Positions 8,622-16,415 of a DNA stretch of 64,000 nt are shown here, in pieces. Origin of the DNA: Sorangium cellulosum (lineage in GTDB: Bacteria; Myxococcota_A; Polyangia; Polyangiales; Polyangiaceae); NCBI GenBank assembly GCA_020720045.1, contig DYPH01000004.1, positions 35,604 through 99,603 of the forward strand. The letters are read 5' to 3'. Both the position numbers and the translations under genes were made by a program. Each line of letters opens with the position of its first letter. Position 1 is the first letter of the stretch. The notes beneath the pieces are model-generated. The model made no database searches. It saw only the letters and a list, made by a program, of their open reading frames with translations, and was not told the origin of the DNA.

Positions 8622-9281
8622 ATGACGAAGCTGAGCGCGAGCGATCTGGCGATCTCGGAGCCGTGTCACGAAGCGTGGGAGGCGATGGCGCCACGCCCCC
8701 ACGGCCGTCACTGCGATTCTTGCAATATGCAGGTACTCGACCTGTCGTCGATGACCGCCGACGAGGCTGATGCCCAGCTCGCAGCACGGCGGTCCGAGGT
8801 GACGACCTGTGTCCGGTATGGCCTCGATGCGTCTGGAAACATTGTGTTTGCGGCGCCGCGCCCCGCGGTTCCGGCAGCCTCGACGGGACCTTCGTCGAAG
8901 CGGGCATTGCCAGTGGTTTCGTCGGCGAAGCGCCTCGAAAAGTTCGCCTTCGCGGTGCCGCTGTTGCTTGCAGCATGCACCAATCACCCCACGGATACGC
9001 ACGAAGGGGAGTCCTGTTCGGCGCCGTCGCCGTCGGCGACCACCGACACCCTCGATCGCTCGTGGCGTGTGGTGGGCGATGACGAGGTTCCGCCCCACGT
9101 GCTCGGTGGCGGAAATACGCGGCCGACCGATCCCCTCGGCACGCCCGATGTCCCCGCCACGGTCGCGCCGCCGGTTCGTCCTCCTCCGCCCCCTCCGCAG
9201 CCGCCCATCGTTCAGCACCTCATGGGGGAGATCGCAAGTCCGCCACCCAAGATGGGTAAGATCGCCATTCCGCGCCGTTAG
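8622..9281 (+). CDS. Membrane-anchored protein with N-terminal Cys-rich Zn-type motif and Pro-rich tail
   Basis: 219 aa from the ATG at 8622. The N-terminus (C15, H16, then GRHCDSCNMQVLDLSSM with C31 and C34) resembles a short Cys motif known mainly from Bacteroidetes proteins (pattern C-x-x-x-W-x-x-M...GR-F/H-C-x-x-C, then V-x-D-F/L-x-x-M). It probably binds a metal. A hydrophobic segment at about residues 108-122 (FAFAVPLLLAAC) could be a membrane anchor, followed by a Ser/Thr/Pro-rich region, a run of prolines and a short basic end. A function cannot be assigned. It begins 32 bp after the broken MBL gene. Confidence 0.6.
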   Translation: MTKLSASDLAISEPCHEAWEAMAPRPHGRHCDSCNMQVLDLSSMTADEADAQLAARRSEVTTCVRYGLDASGNIVFAAPRPAVPAASTGPSSKRALPVVSSAKRLEKFAFAVPLLLAACTNHPTDTHEGESCSAPSPSATTDTLDRSWRVVGDDEVPPHVLGGGNTRPTDPLGTPDVPATVAPPVRPPPPPPQPPIVQHLMGEIASPPPKMGKIAIPRR

Positions 9282-9346
9282 ACTCGTGGCTGGGGGCGCG
9301 GAAACGGCGAGCAGTCTTTGACCAAGTGCTTTACCGTGCCGCCGCC

Positions 9347-10300
9347 ATGCGCTTTTCGATCCTTGTCCCGACCTACCGCCGTCCCGAGCCGCTCCGCCGA
9401 GCCCTCCTGAGCCTGCTCGCCCAAGAGGGGTTGGATGGCGCTCAGGACGAACTCATTGTCGTCGACAACGACGGTGCCGGAAGCGCGGAAGCGACCGTCC
9501 TTGAAATTGCCGCAAATGCACCGATTCCTGTGCGCTACCTCCAGGAGAAAACTCCTGGAGTTGCCGCAGTAAGAAATACGGCGTTTCGAGAGGCTAAGGG
9601 GGAGTTTCTCTGTCTCCTTGACGACGACCAAGAGGCCGACAAGTTCTTCTTGGGTGAGCTGCACCGGGCCCTCGAAAAGTTCAAAGGAGATCTCGCGTTT
9701 TCTGCGATTGAAGCCGTCTTCGAGGGGGCGATTCCCGAGCCTCAAGATGCCTGGCTCCGGTTGTTCGCGCGAACCTATCCCGATGCCGAGGGGGAGCTGC
9801 GCAAGGAGCACCGACCGGGGCTCTCGACGGGGGGCGTTCTCGTTCGGCACTCGGCCGTCACTGCCGTTTTCGGTACCGGCGCCCCCTTCGACCTTGCGCT
9901 CGGTCGCCTTGGCGGCGAGGACACCGCTTTCTTCCGTGCGATGCATGGCGCGAGGAAAATATCGCTCTGGGTGCCAGGTGCGAAGATTCGCGAGTTCATC
10001 CCCGAGAGCCGGGCGACGGTCCGCTTCCTCCTTGAACGTCGCTTCGGGAGCGGCCAAGTGCGCACGCGCATGCACCTCCGCGGCTCGAAGCTCCGCGCCC
10101 CCTTTGAGGTCGCCCTCTTTATGGGACTTGGTGCCGGGCAGGCGGGCGTTGCTGCGGTCAAATGGGGGGCTGCCAAGACCCGTCGTCAATCCCACAAGGA
10201 GACCGAAGCGCTGGCCGAAATGGCCGCCGGTCTCGGCAAACTTCTATGGCCCTTCGAGATCAAGCGTTACGGCGCAAAAAGGTCCAAAAAAGGCACCTGA
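9347..10300 (+). CDS. Glycosyltransferase family 2
   Basis: 317 aa from the ATG at 9347, directly before the family-typical FSILVPTYRRPEPL. The GT-A nucleotide-binding and metal positions are present: VVDNDGAG near residue 45 and the DxD-like LLDDDQEAD (D92-D94). A later GGED/ALGRLGGEDTAFF segment fits the acceptor/catalytic region. The Ala/Lys-rich C-terminal third may be amphipathic and membrane-associated. It should transfer a sugar to a lipid, glycan or protein acceptor at the cytoplasmic face; donor and acceptor are unknown. The next gene is separated by a terminator that overlaps this gene's stop codon. Confidence 0.85.
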   Translation: MRFSILVPTYRRPEPLRRALLSLLAQEGLDGAQDELIVVDNDGAGSAEATVLEIAANAPIPVRYLQEKTPGVAAVRNTAFREAKGEFLCLLDDDQEADKFFLGELHRALEKFKGDLAFSAIEAVFEGAIPEPQDAWLRLFARTYPDAEGELRKEHRPGLSTGGVLVRHSAVTAVFGTGAPFDLALGRLGGEDTAFFRAMHGARKISLWVPGAKIREFIPESRATVRFLLERRFGSGQVRTRMHLRGSKLRAPFEVALFMGLGAGQAGVAAVKWGAAKTRRQSHKETEALAEMAAGLGKLLWPFEIKRYGAKRSKKGT

Positions 10301-10315
10301 TGCCCCTCTTTTTTT
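10286..10315 (+). terminator. Intrinsic terminator overlapping the GT2 stop codon
   Basis: An A-run, then GGCA (10292-10295), loop CCTGA containing the TGA stop codon, TGCC (10301-10304), CCTC and a run of T residues (10309-10315). The A and T runs extend the stem. This separates the glycosyltransferase from the serpin gene. Confidence 0.7.
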
Positions 10316-10343
10316 GCGCGCTTCGCTGAAGATTTTTTACCGC

Positions 10344-10360
10344 GGCTCGTCTTCCGAGCC
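10344..10360 (+). promoter_or_regulatory. Small hairpin in the serpin leader
   Basis: A perfect 6-bp stem GGCTCG / CGAGCC with a 5-nt loop sits 17 bp before the serpin ATG and just upstream of its AGGA ribosome-binding site (10367-10370). It could influence translation, but may be chance in GC-rich DNA. Confidence 0.3.
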
Positions 10361-10377
10361 CCCTTTAGGAACCCCCC

Positions 10378-11721
10378 ATGAAAACCACGTTTGCCTTCGT
10401 CGCTGCCTCGCTTACTGCCACCCTCGGTGGGCTCGCCGCTTGCCATTCGGAGCCGCCGCCGCGCGCGCCGGACGCAGCCCCGTCAGCAGCTCCGAGTGCG
10501 CCCCCGAGCGCCGCCCCGTCCTCGACCGCCTCGGCCCCCGTCTCGCTCCCCAGCGACCACGCCCCGCCCAGCTTGCCGGCGGGTCCGCAGCCGTCCAAGT
10601 CAGCCGCGTTGGCTGCGTCGCTGTATGCGAAGGTCGATGCGTCGGCGAAGGGGAAGAACTTCCTCTATGCGCCCGAAAATCTTCGTGAAGCGCTCGCCAT
10701 GGCCTGGCTTGGCGCGAAGGGGCCGACTGCCGACGAACTCGCAAAGGTGCTCGGGTTGCAGGGCGATGGCAAGGCGTTTGCGGCTGCCGAAAAAGCAGAA
10801 CGCGCGGAGAACGTCGCTGCCGCCGGCAAGGCGACGCTGAAGGTCGCCAACAAGGTTTGGGTCGACAAGCAGTCGAAGGTCGAGGACGCATGGTTCGAGA
10901 ACGTTCACGTCGCTTTCGGCAACGGCCCGAAGGACCTCGGCCAGGAGTTCACCGATTTTCGGACCGCCGCGGAGACGTCCCGCGGGACGATCAACAAGTG
11001 GGTTTCGTCGGCGACGAACGACAAAATTAGCGAGCTCCTGCCGAAGGGCTCCCTCACCGGGGAGACCCGGGTCGTCCTCACCAACGCCGTGTATTTCAAG
11101 GGCACGTGGGAAAAGCCCTTCGACAAGAAGGCGACCGTCGACGAGCCCTTCGCCGCGCCGAGCGGCTCGGTCAAGGTGCCGACGATGCACAAGACCGGCG
11201 AGTACCGGGTTGCGAAGTTCGACGACGGCGCGCTTGCCGTCGACGTCCCCTACGCCGGCTCCCAGCTCGTCGCGACGTTCATCCTCCCGCCGACCGGCAA
11301 GTCGTTGGAGGAGTGGTCGGCAACCGGCCTCGCCGACCACCTCTCCACCCTCGATGCGACGGGGCAATCGATGCAGGTTGCACTTGCGCTTCCCAAGTTC
11401 ACCTTTGGGTGGGGCGGCTCTGTGAAGCCCCAGCTTCAGGCCCTTGGAATTAGTACTGCATTTGCGGATAATGCTGATTTTTCAGGCATTTCGACGGAAA
11501 AGCCCGGTTTGAAAATCAGTGACGTCTTCCACAAGACCTTCGTCGCCGTCGACGAAGAGGGGACCGAGGCGGCCGCCGCTACCGCGGTCGTCATGGCGAC
11601 ACGAGGCATCGTGATGCCGTTCGCCTTCAAGGCCGATCGCCCGTTCCTCTTCCTCGTCCGCAACCCGAAGAACGGGACGCTCTTCTTCTTCGGACGCATC
11701 GCGAACCCGGCGCAGAAGTGA
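10378..11721 (+). CDS. Lipoprotein serpin (serine-protease inhibitor)
   Basis: 447 aa. A lipoprotein signal ends at a lipobox LAAC (Cys22), followed by a Pro/Ala/Ser linker to about residue 75, then a complete serpin fold: VLTNAVYFKGTWEKPFD, VPTMHKTGEYR, and the closing RPFLFLVRNPKNGTLFFFGRI. The reactive-centre hinge EEGTEAAAATA (residues 393-403) is a textbook inhibitory hinge with small residues at P12-P9, so it should be an active suicide inhibitor rather than a non-inhibitory serpin. Counting from E393 as P17 puts Arg409 at P1 and Gly410 at P1', predicting trypsin-like target proteases. Lipid anchoring implies action in the periplasm or on the cell surface. The start has an AGGA ribosome-binding site. 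Its stop overlaps the next gene (GTGA). Confidence 0.93.
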   Translation: MKTTFAFVAASLTATLGGLAACHSEPPPRAPDAAPSAAPSAPPSAAPSSTASAPVSLPSDHAPPSLPAGPQPSKSAALAASLYAKVDASAKGKNFLYAPENLREALAMAWLGAKGPTADELAKVLGLQGDGKAFAAAEKAERAENVAAAGKATLKVANKVWVDKQSKVEDAWFENVHVAFGNGPKDLGQEFTDFRTAAETSRGTINKWVSSATNDKISELLPKGSLTGETRVVLTNAVYFKGTWEKPFDKKATVDEPFAAPSGSVKVPTMHKTGEYRVAKFDDGALAVDVPYAGSQLVATFILPPTGKSLEEWSATGLADHLSTLDATGQSMQVALALPKFTFGWGGSVKPQLQALGISTAFADNADFSGISTEKPGLKISDVFHKTFVAVDEEGTEAAAATAVVMATRGIVMPFAFKADRPFLFLVRNPKNGTLFFFGRIANPAQK

Positions 11722-12539
11722 ACGCGCGGAGACGGTGCCTCGCAACGGCGGTTTTCCCCCTCGTGCTCGGGTGCCACCGGCTTCCGGAAGAAATCCCCTA
11801 TCACGCCCAAGTCACCGAAAAAGATCACAACGGCTCCAGCGGTACCTACCCGATCCTCACGTACGCGGGGGCGACGCTCCTCCGCGACGGGAAGCCGGTG
11901 GGCGTCCTCCAGCGCGAGTCCGATGGAATCAGCATCCACGCACGGTGGACGGGGCCGAAAGCGGAACTCCGCCCGACGCTTGGTGGCGCATTTGCTATCG
12001 AATTTGATGGCATTTGTGGACGGGTCCCCTTTCCGCTCGAGGGGCCGCCACCGCTCTGGCAAGCGATGAGCGACTCCGAAGTTGCGAAGCAGATCAAGGG
12101 CGCGGATCACGCGTTCATGCTCTTCCTTCACGCAAAACTTCCCGATAAGTTTGATGTTATCGTCGACTGGGGCGCCGTCACCGGCAAGCTTGAAGTCGGG
12201 AAGCTCGCGATCGCACCGGGCACCAAACAGACGACGGTCGTCACTGGCGGCTGTGACGAGCCGCCGGTCGTACGCCTCGACGGGCGCGAACTCGGTACCC
12301 TCGACCGCCGCATGCGCGGGGCAATCGTCACCCTGGAACCGCGTGTTTGCCACGCGTTTCAGACGGTCGCTTACGGCAACGCGAAGGTTGCACAACCTTC
12401 GGAATTCTTTAGCGAACCGGTTGCATCCTTGAAGGAGATCCCGAACTACATCCTGGAAGGGGCCCCCTCCTCAGTGAAGACCTACTACGGGGGCAAAGGC
12501 GCGACGAACACCCAACTCGTCCGCGTCGCCTGCCACTGA
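11718..12539 (+). CDS. Lipoprotein of unknown function coupled to the serpin
   Basis: 273 aa from a GTG that overlaps the serpin stop codon. The N-terminus MNARRRCLATAVFPLVLGC carries a lipobox LVLGC. The mature part is mainly beta-type sequence with six Cys residues including the lipid-linked one, no membrane segment and no motif I recognise. A short match to the signature of a known family was not found by eye. The 4-nt overlap suggests it is made together with the serpin and may work with it at the cell surface. Confidence 0.7.
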   Translation: MNARRRCLATAVFPLVLGCHRLPEEIPYHAQVTEKDHNGSSGTYPILTYAGATLLRDGKPVGVLQRESDGISIHARWTGPKAELRPTLGGAFAIEFDGICGRVPFPLEGPPPLWQAMSDSEVAKQIKGADHAFMLFLHAKLPDKFDVIVDWGAVTGKLEVGKLAIAPGTKQTTVVTGGCDEPPVVRLDGRELGTLDRRMRGAIVTLEPRVCHAFQTVAYGNAKVAQPSEFFSEPVASLKEIPNYILEGAPSSVKTYYGGKGATNTQLVRVACH

Positions 12540-12767
12540 ATCGCCCCATTCGCCGCTTCTTGCTGGACATCCCCCCGCGGGACGGCTAGGAGCAGTCTCA
12601 ATACGGCCTCGCCGACTCCGAAACGTGAAACCCGCCAGGCCCGAGAGGGAGCAACGGTAGCGCGGAAGAGTGTGGCGGGGCCACTTTCGTTTGTGCCCCC
12701 ACGAATCGCTCGGAGTCGCTCGCTCCCGTTTTCGACCGGCGCGCGCTCGCGAGGCACCAGGAGTCTC

Positions 12768-15158
12768 ATGCGCCGCTCGTTCATGTTCGCAAGCCTCGCT
12801 GTCGTGATCTCGCAGGCGGGCCTCGCCCCAGCGTTTGCAGACTCGGAGGCGAAGGTCGCGCTGCCCGCCAAAGAGTCGTTTGCCCTCGCAACGACGGGGG
12901 CTCCGAGTCACCAAGTTGTCGTAAATACGGGCAATCTTGGCGCGCGAATCGCTGCTTCCGCCGACGTTCGGGCCGTTTCGCTCCGGGCGATCATCGCCGC
13001 CGATCCGCGAGCCGCCGGGGCAAGCCTCGCGGAAACCCGCCACGAAGTCGGCACGCGCGACACCATCGTCCACTTCGCTCAGACGCACCTCGGCCTCCCG
13101 GTCCTCGGCCGCGGCGCGACCGTCCGTTACGACGATGCTGGCCGCGCCGTCCAGGTCTCCAGCTCCATCGCCAGGACGCTCCCTTCATCAGCAATTCCAG
13201 GGGTTTCCGTCGCTGTCGCGATCCGCCGTTACGAAGAGGCGACCGGCCGAACGGTCGCAAGCGCCGACGGGAAGCTTGCGTTCTACACGGGCCCCTTTGA
13301 CGACGCCCGCCTCGTCTGGACGCTCCTGCCGCCGGAGGATGGGGTCTCCCCGGCGCGCTTTCGTGTCGTCGTCGATGCGAACAGCGGCGAAATCCTCGAG
13401 AGGATGGACGTTCGCCGTCACGTGGGGGCCGCCAAAGTCTTCTCAACGAACCCGACGAAGTCGCCGACCCGCGAACTTCTTCCGTTGTTGATGCCGGATA
13501 CCGCTGGCGTTCTAAAGAATGAGTTCGTTCAGAGCTACAACTGTATCGACAAGAAAACGAAGCGGAATGTGTCGTTCAGTGGGTTCGCTTTTGACGCGCA
13601 TACCTGCGAATTGATTAACGTAGCGACGCCGAACGCCGAGGGCGACTATGACGTCGAGCCGGCTGACGTTGCGGGGAGCGCCGCCAGCAAGGCGGACGCG
13701 TACTCGGAAGTCTCGATGTTCTACCATACGTCGCGCGCCTACGCGTTTTTTCGGGAACTTCGAGGAGATGCAACCGCCCAGGTTGTTCGCGCGAAGCCTT
13801 TCGCTGCGATCGCCAATCTTCAACTCCCTGCGGGACTCATGGAGCAGAATCTCCAGAAGATCTCCGACGTCAATCAGCCGCTCGAGCCCTTTCAGAACGC
13901 CTTCTTCTCGCCGGGAAGCGACGGCGGCCAAGGGGATTTCTTTGCGTCTCTTTATGGAGTTTCTGGCGGCGGAATCTGGTTTGGTCAAGGTCCGCAACGC
14001 GACTTCGCCTACGACGGCGATGTCGTCTACCACGAGCTTACCCACGCGGTAGTCGACGACACGCTCCAGCTCGGCGCGGTCCACTTCGATCGCTTTGGCA
14101 TGACCTACGCCCCCGGTGGGATGAACGAAGCGCTCGCCGACTACTTCTCGTCGGCGATCACGGGCGATCCCGACATCGGTGAATATGCGTCCGAGGAGAT
14201 CAGCCAGAACAGTGGCGTGATCCGATCCATCGCTAACCAAGAGAGCTGCCCGAAGGATGTGTTCGGCGAAGTCCACCGTGACTCGACGCTCTTTTCGGGC
14301 GGTTTGTGGTCGGCGCGCCAGTCGCTCCCCGCGGGGGACCGCCGCGCCTTTGACGCCGCGATCTACGCGTCGATGCGCGCCCATGCCGGCGACGGGGACC
14401 TCGACTATACCGACCTCACCAAGTACTTTATCGCGACGCTGAAGACCGCTCTTCCGGCGGGTGCGACCGCTCTTCAAACGGCGATGACCACGCGTGGCGT
14501 CTTCAACGGCTGCGACCGCGTCTTTGCGATGAAGTCGGGCGTTCCACTCGCCGGTGCCGTCCTTCAGGACGACATTGGTGGCTGGTACGCGACTGGCAAA
14601 AATACGATTAATATCAAATCAGTGCCAGGTATCGCCCAGTTCTCTCTTCCTCTCGTGGAGAAGAACGGCAAGCTAGTCATCGGTTTTGAAGGGCGCGATC
14701 TCGGGGCCGGGCTCGGCGGTTTCGGTGGCCAGCCTAGCCCCTTTAAGCCGCAGGTTCTTGTTCGCTTTGCCAAGCCGATTGAGTGGAAGATCAGCGGGCA
14801 ATCGATCACGGCAACCGCCGACGCGACCGTCAGCCTCGCCGCCGCCTCGCAAGGGGCGACGACGATGACCGCGGAGGTCGACGTCCCGGAGGGGGCGACG
14901 ATCGCCTACGTGCAGATTGCAAATACCGGCGGCAACGACGGCATTTACAACAACGTCGTCCTCAGCACGAAGGACCGCACCTCTCCGATCGAGCCGCCGG
15001 TCACCCCGGATCCGACGCCGGTCACCCCCAGTGAAGATACCTTCGTCGCGGGTGGCGGCTGTGCAACGGCCGGCACCGGCGAAACCGCAGGCGCGAGTGG
15101 GTTCTTTGGACTCCTTGCAATTGCTGGCATTTTCGCTGCGCGTCGCCCGCGCCGCTGA
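12768..15158 (+). CDS. Secreted zinc metallopeptidase (M36/M4-like) with MYXO-CTERM-like tail
   Basis: 796 aa from the ATG at 12768, which has an AGGAG site in front (ACCAGGAGTCTC); a longer frame upstream is rejected. Residues 1-22 are a signal peptide. A propeptide of the FTP type covers about residues 60-215 (LPVLGRGATVRYDDAGRAVQ). The catalytic site is HELTHAV (H422, E423, H426) with the third zinc ligand E454 in GGMNEALADYF; the 28-residue spacing is nearer M36 fungalysin than M4 thermolysin. A Pro-rich stretch follows, then a terminal Gly-rich GGGC, a hydrophobic helix and an Arg-rich end, as in the MYXO-CTERM sorting signal. It should be exported, cleaved and surface-attached. Confidence 0.88.
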   Translation: MRRSFMFASLAVVISQAGLAPAFADSEAKVALPAKESFALATTGAPSHQVVVNTGNLGARIAASADVRAVSLRAIIAADPRAAGASLAETRHEVGTRDTIVHFAQTHLGLPVLGRGATVRYDDAGRAVQVSSSIARTLPSSAIPGVSVAVAIRRYEEATGRTVASADGKLAFYTGPFDDARLVWTLLPPEDGVSPARFRVVVDANSGEILERMDVRRHVGAAKVFSTNPTKSPTRELLPLLMPDTAGVLKNEFVQSYNCIDKKTKRNVSFSGFAFDAHTCELINVATPNAEGDYDVEPADVAGSAASKADAYSEVSMFYHTSRAYAFFRELRGDATAQVVRAKPFAAIANLQLPAGLMEQNLQKISDVNQPLEPFQNAFFSPGSDGGQGDFFASLYGVSGGGIWFGQGPQRDFAYDGDVVYHELTHAVVDDTLQLGAVHFDRFGMTYAPGGMNEALADYFSSAITGDPDIGEYASEEISQNSGVIRSIANQESCPKDVFGEVHRDSTLFSGGLWSARQSLPAGDRRAFDAAIYASMRAHAGDGDLDYTDLTKYFIATLKTALPAGATALQTAMTTRGVFNGCDRVFAMKSGVPLAGAVLQDDIGGWYATGKNTINIKSVPGIAQFSLPLVEKNGKLVIGFEGRDLGAGLGGFGGQPSPFKPQVLVRFAKPIEWKISGQSITATADATVSLAAASQGATTMTAEVDVPEGATIAYVQIANTGGNDGIYNNVVLSTKDRTSPIEPPVTPDPTPVTPSEDTFVAGGGCATAGTGETAGASGFFGLLAIAGIFAARRPRR

Positions 15159-15208
15159 CCGCTGACCGGCTTCGGGCGCGAGAGCGCGATCGTGGTAAGC
15201 AAGCGGCG

Positions 15209-15601
15209 ATGCGCTTTCGAGCTCTCGCCGCTTCTGCTTTCGCAGGCCTCGTCGTTTCCGCAATCGGTGCAGCATGCACGGAAGAAAGCCGTGCCCCCGC
15301 GGCCGATGGAGGCGTCCGCTACGATGCGAGCATCGACGCCGCCATCTGCGTCGTCCCAGTCCCCGAAGGGGCGACCTGTGCGAAGAACAACGGCGGCGGC
15401 TGCGTCGACCTCGTCTGCGTCGATGGCGACTGGGGCTGCCCGGAGGGGGCGACCGGAGTCGCGCTCGTTCCTGGTGCCTGCGGAGAGGATGCGGGCCTCC
15501 TGGACGCAGGACTGGACGCTGGCCCCGTCGACGCGGGGCAACGCGACGGGGCGGTGATCGGCGACGCCGGCGCGATTTCCGACGCAGCCCGCGACCGCTG
15601 A
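15209..15601 (+). CDS. Small Cys-rich lipoprotein with Asp-Ala-Gly tail
   Basis: 130 aa. The signal peptide ends at a lipobox GAAC (Cys23). The mature part has a compact six-Cys segment (about residues 47-92: CVVPVPEGATC, NGGGCVDLVC, WGCPEG, ACGED) that could be a small disulfide domain, then a low-complexity Asp/Ala/Gly tail. The function is unknown. Comparable lipoproteins recur in this window at 26321 and 58824. Confidence 0.6.
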   Translation: MRFRALAASAFAGLVVSAIGAACTEESRAPAADGGVRYDASIDAAICVVPVPEGATCAKNNGGGCVDLVCVDGDWGCPEGATGVALVPGACGEDAGLLDAGLDAGPVDAGQRDGAVIGDAGAISDAARDR

Positions 15602-15609
15602 CGGAGGGC

Positions 15610-16347
15610 TCAGAACGTCGTGGTGAACGTCGCGAAGGCCCCCGTCCCTTGCGGGGGGGCGCCGATTTGGAGCTTTTGCAGTTCCCGGGCCGCCCGCCCA
15701 TTGCGTGGCGCGAGGGCAGGGATGTAGGGGAGCAGTGCCCCCGCAAATCCTGTAATTCCTGGAACAATCACGTGCATCGAGCGCTCGCTCACCTCCCAGG
15801 AAACGGGATCGCGACCTTTGCCGATGGCGACGAAGAAGGGGGAGGCGATGCCGGCAAACAGAGCCGTCGAGAGGGCGAGCGGCCACGGGCTTGCGACGGC
15901 GCCTTCCGGGGCGGTTCGCGTGATCACGTCGACACGGCACTTCGGGAGCGCGGCCATGCCGCCGCCGAGGAGCGCGCCAAAGGTCAGCCCGACGAAGCCG
16001 GAGGAGGTGACACGGAGCGCCGGCGACGCGACGTGATGCTTCACATACATGGCGTCGAAGGTGACCGCGCCGCCGGCCAGGATCAGCGCACCGCCGACGT
16101 AGAGGAGGTCGGGACGGCCGGCGCGCGCGCAAAGTTCCCCTTCGCGATCGCTGAGGGGCCCCAATCGACTCGACGTGAGCGCGGTTGCACGCAGGCGCGC
16201 GGGCGGCGGGGGCGGACTCGCCTCCGGCGGCTTCTCATCGCTGGCCCCCTGCGAATTGCCTGCGCGCGGCGCCTCCGCCGCCTCCGGAGCGGCCGGGGCC
16301 TCCGCGGGGCGCACCTCGGCGGGCGGTGTCTGCGGGACGTCGTCCAT
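15610..16347 (-). CDS. Membrane protein of unknown function with Pro/Ala-rich N-terminus
   Basis: 245 aa. Residues 1-50 are a Pro/Ala/Glu-rich, probably disordered cytoplasmic segment. Three to four hydrophobic segments follow (near YVGGALILAGGAV, GFVGLTFGALLGGGMAAL, PLALSTALFAGIASPFFV and VPGITGFAGALLPYIPAL). The C-terminus ends in Phe, which is also common in outer-membrane proteins, but the helices argue for the inner membrane. The family is not recognised. It is transcribed divergently from the phosphomannomutase gene and converges on the small lipoprotein at 15601 with only 8 bp between. Confidence 0.6.
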   Translation of the reverse strand: MDDVPQTPPAEVRPAEAPAAPEAAEAPRAGNSQGASDEKPPEASPPPPPARLRATALTSSRLGPLSDREGELCARAGRPDLLYVGGALILAGGAVTFDAMYVKHHVASPALRVTSSGFVGLTFGALLGGGMAALPKCRVDVITRTAPEGAVASPWPLALSTALFAGIASPFFVAIGKGRDPVSWEVSERSMHVIVPGITGFAGALLPYIPALAPRNGRAARELQKLQIGAPPQGTGAFATFTTTF

Positions 16348-16385
16348 CCTGCGACCTTAATCCGCACCATCGCGCACTTGTAAAT

Positions 16386-16399
16386 GAGAACGATTTCTC
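16386..16399. promoter_or_regulatory. Perfect 14-bp palindrome in a divergent promoter region
   Basis: GAGAACGATTTCTC has 5-bp arms and a 4-bp spacer and lies in the 68 bp between the divergent genes at 16347 and 16416. With its AAT flank it loosely resembles a Fur-type site, but several consensus positions are missing, so I record it only as a likely operator of unknown regulator. Confidence 0.35.
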
Positions 16400-16415
16400 G
16401 CAAGAACGATCCCCG

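Noticed and set aside
16386..16399. Fur box in the palindrome before phosphomannomutase
   Set aside because: Only about half of the Fur consensus positions match and no iron-related gene is adjacent, so it is recorded only as a palindrome.
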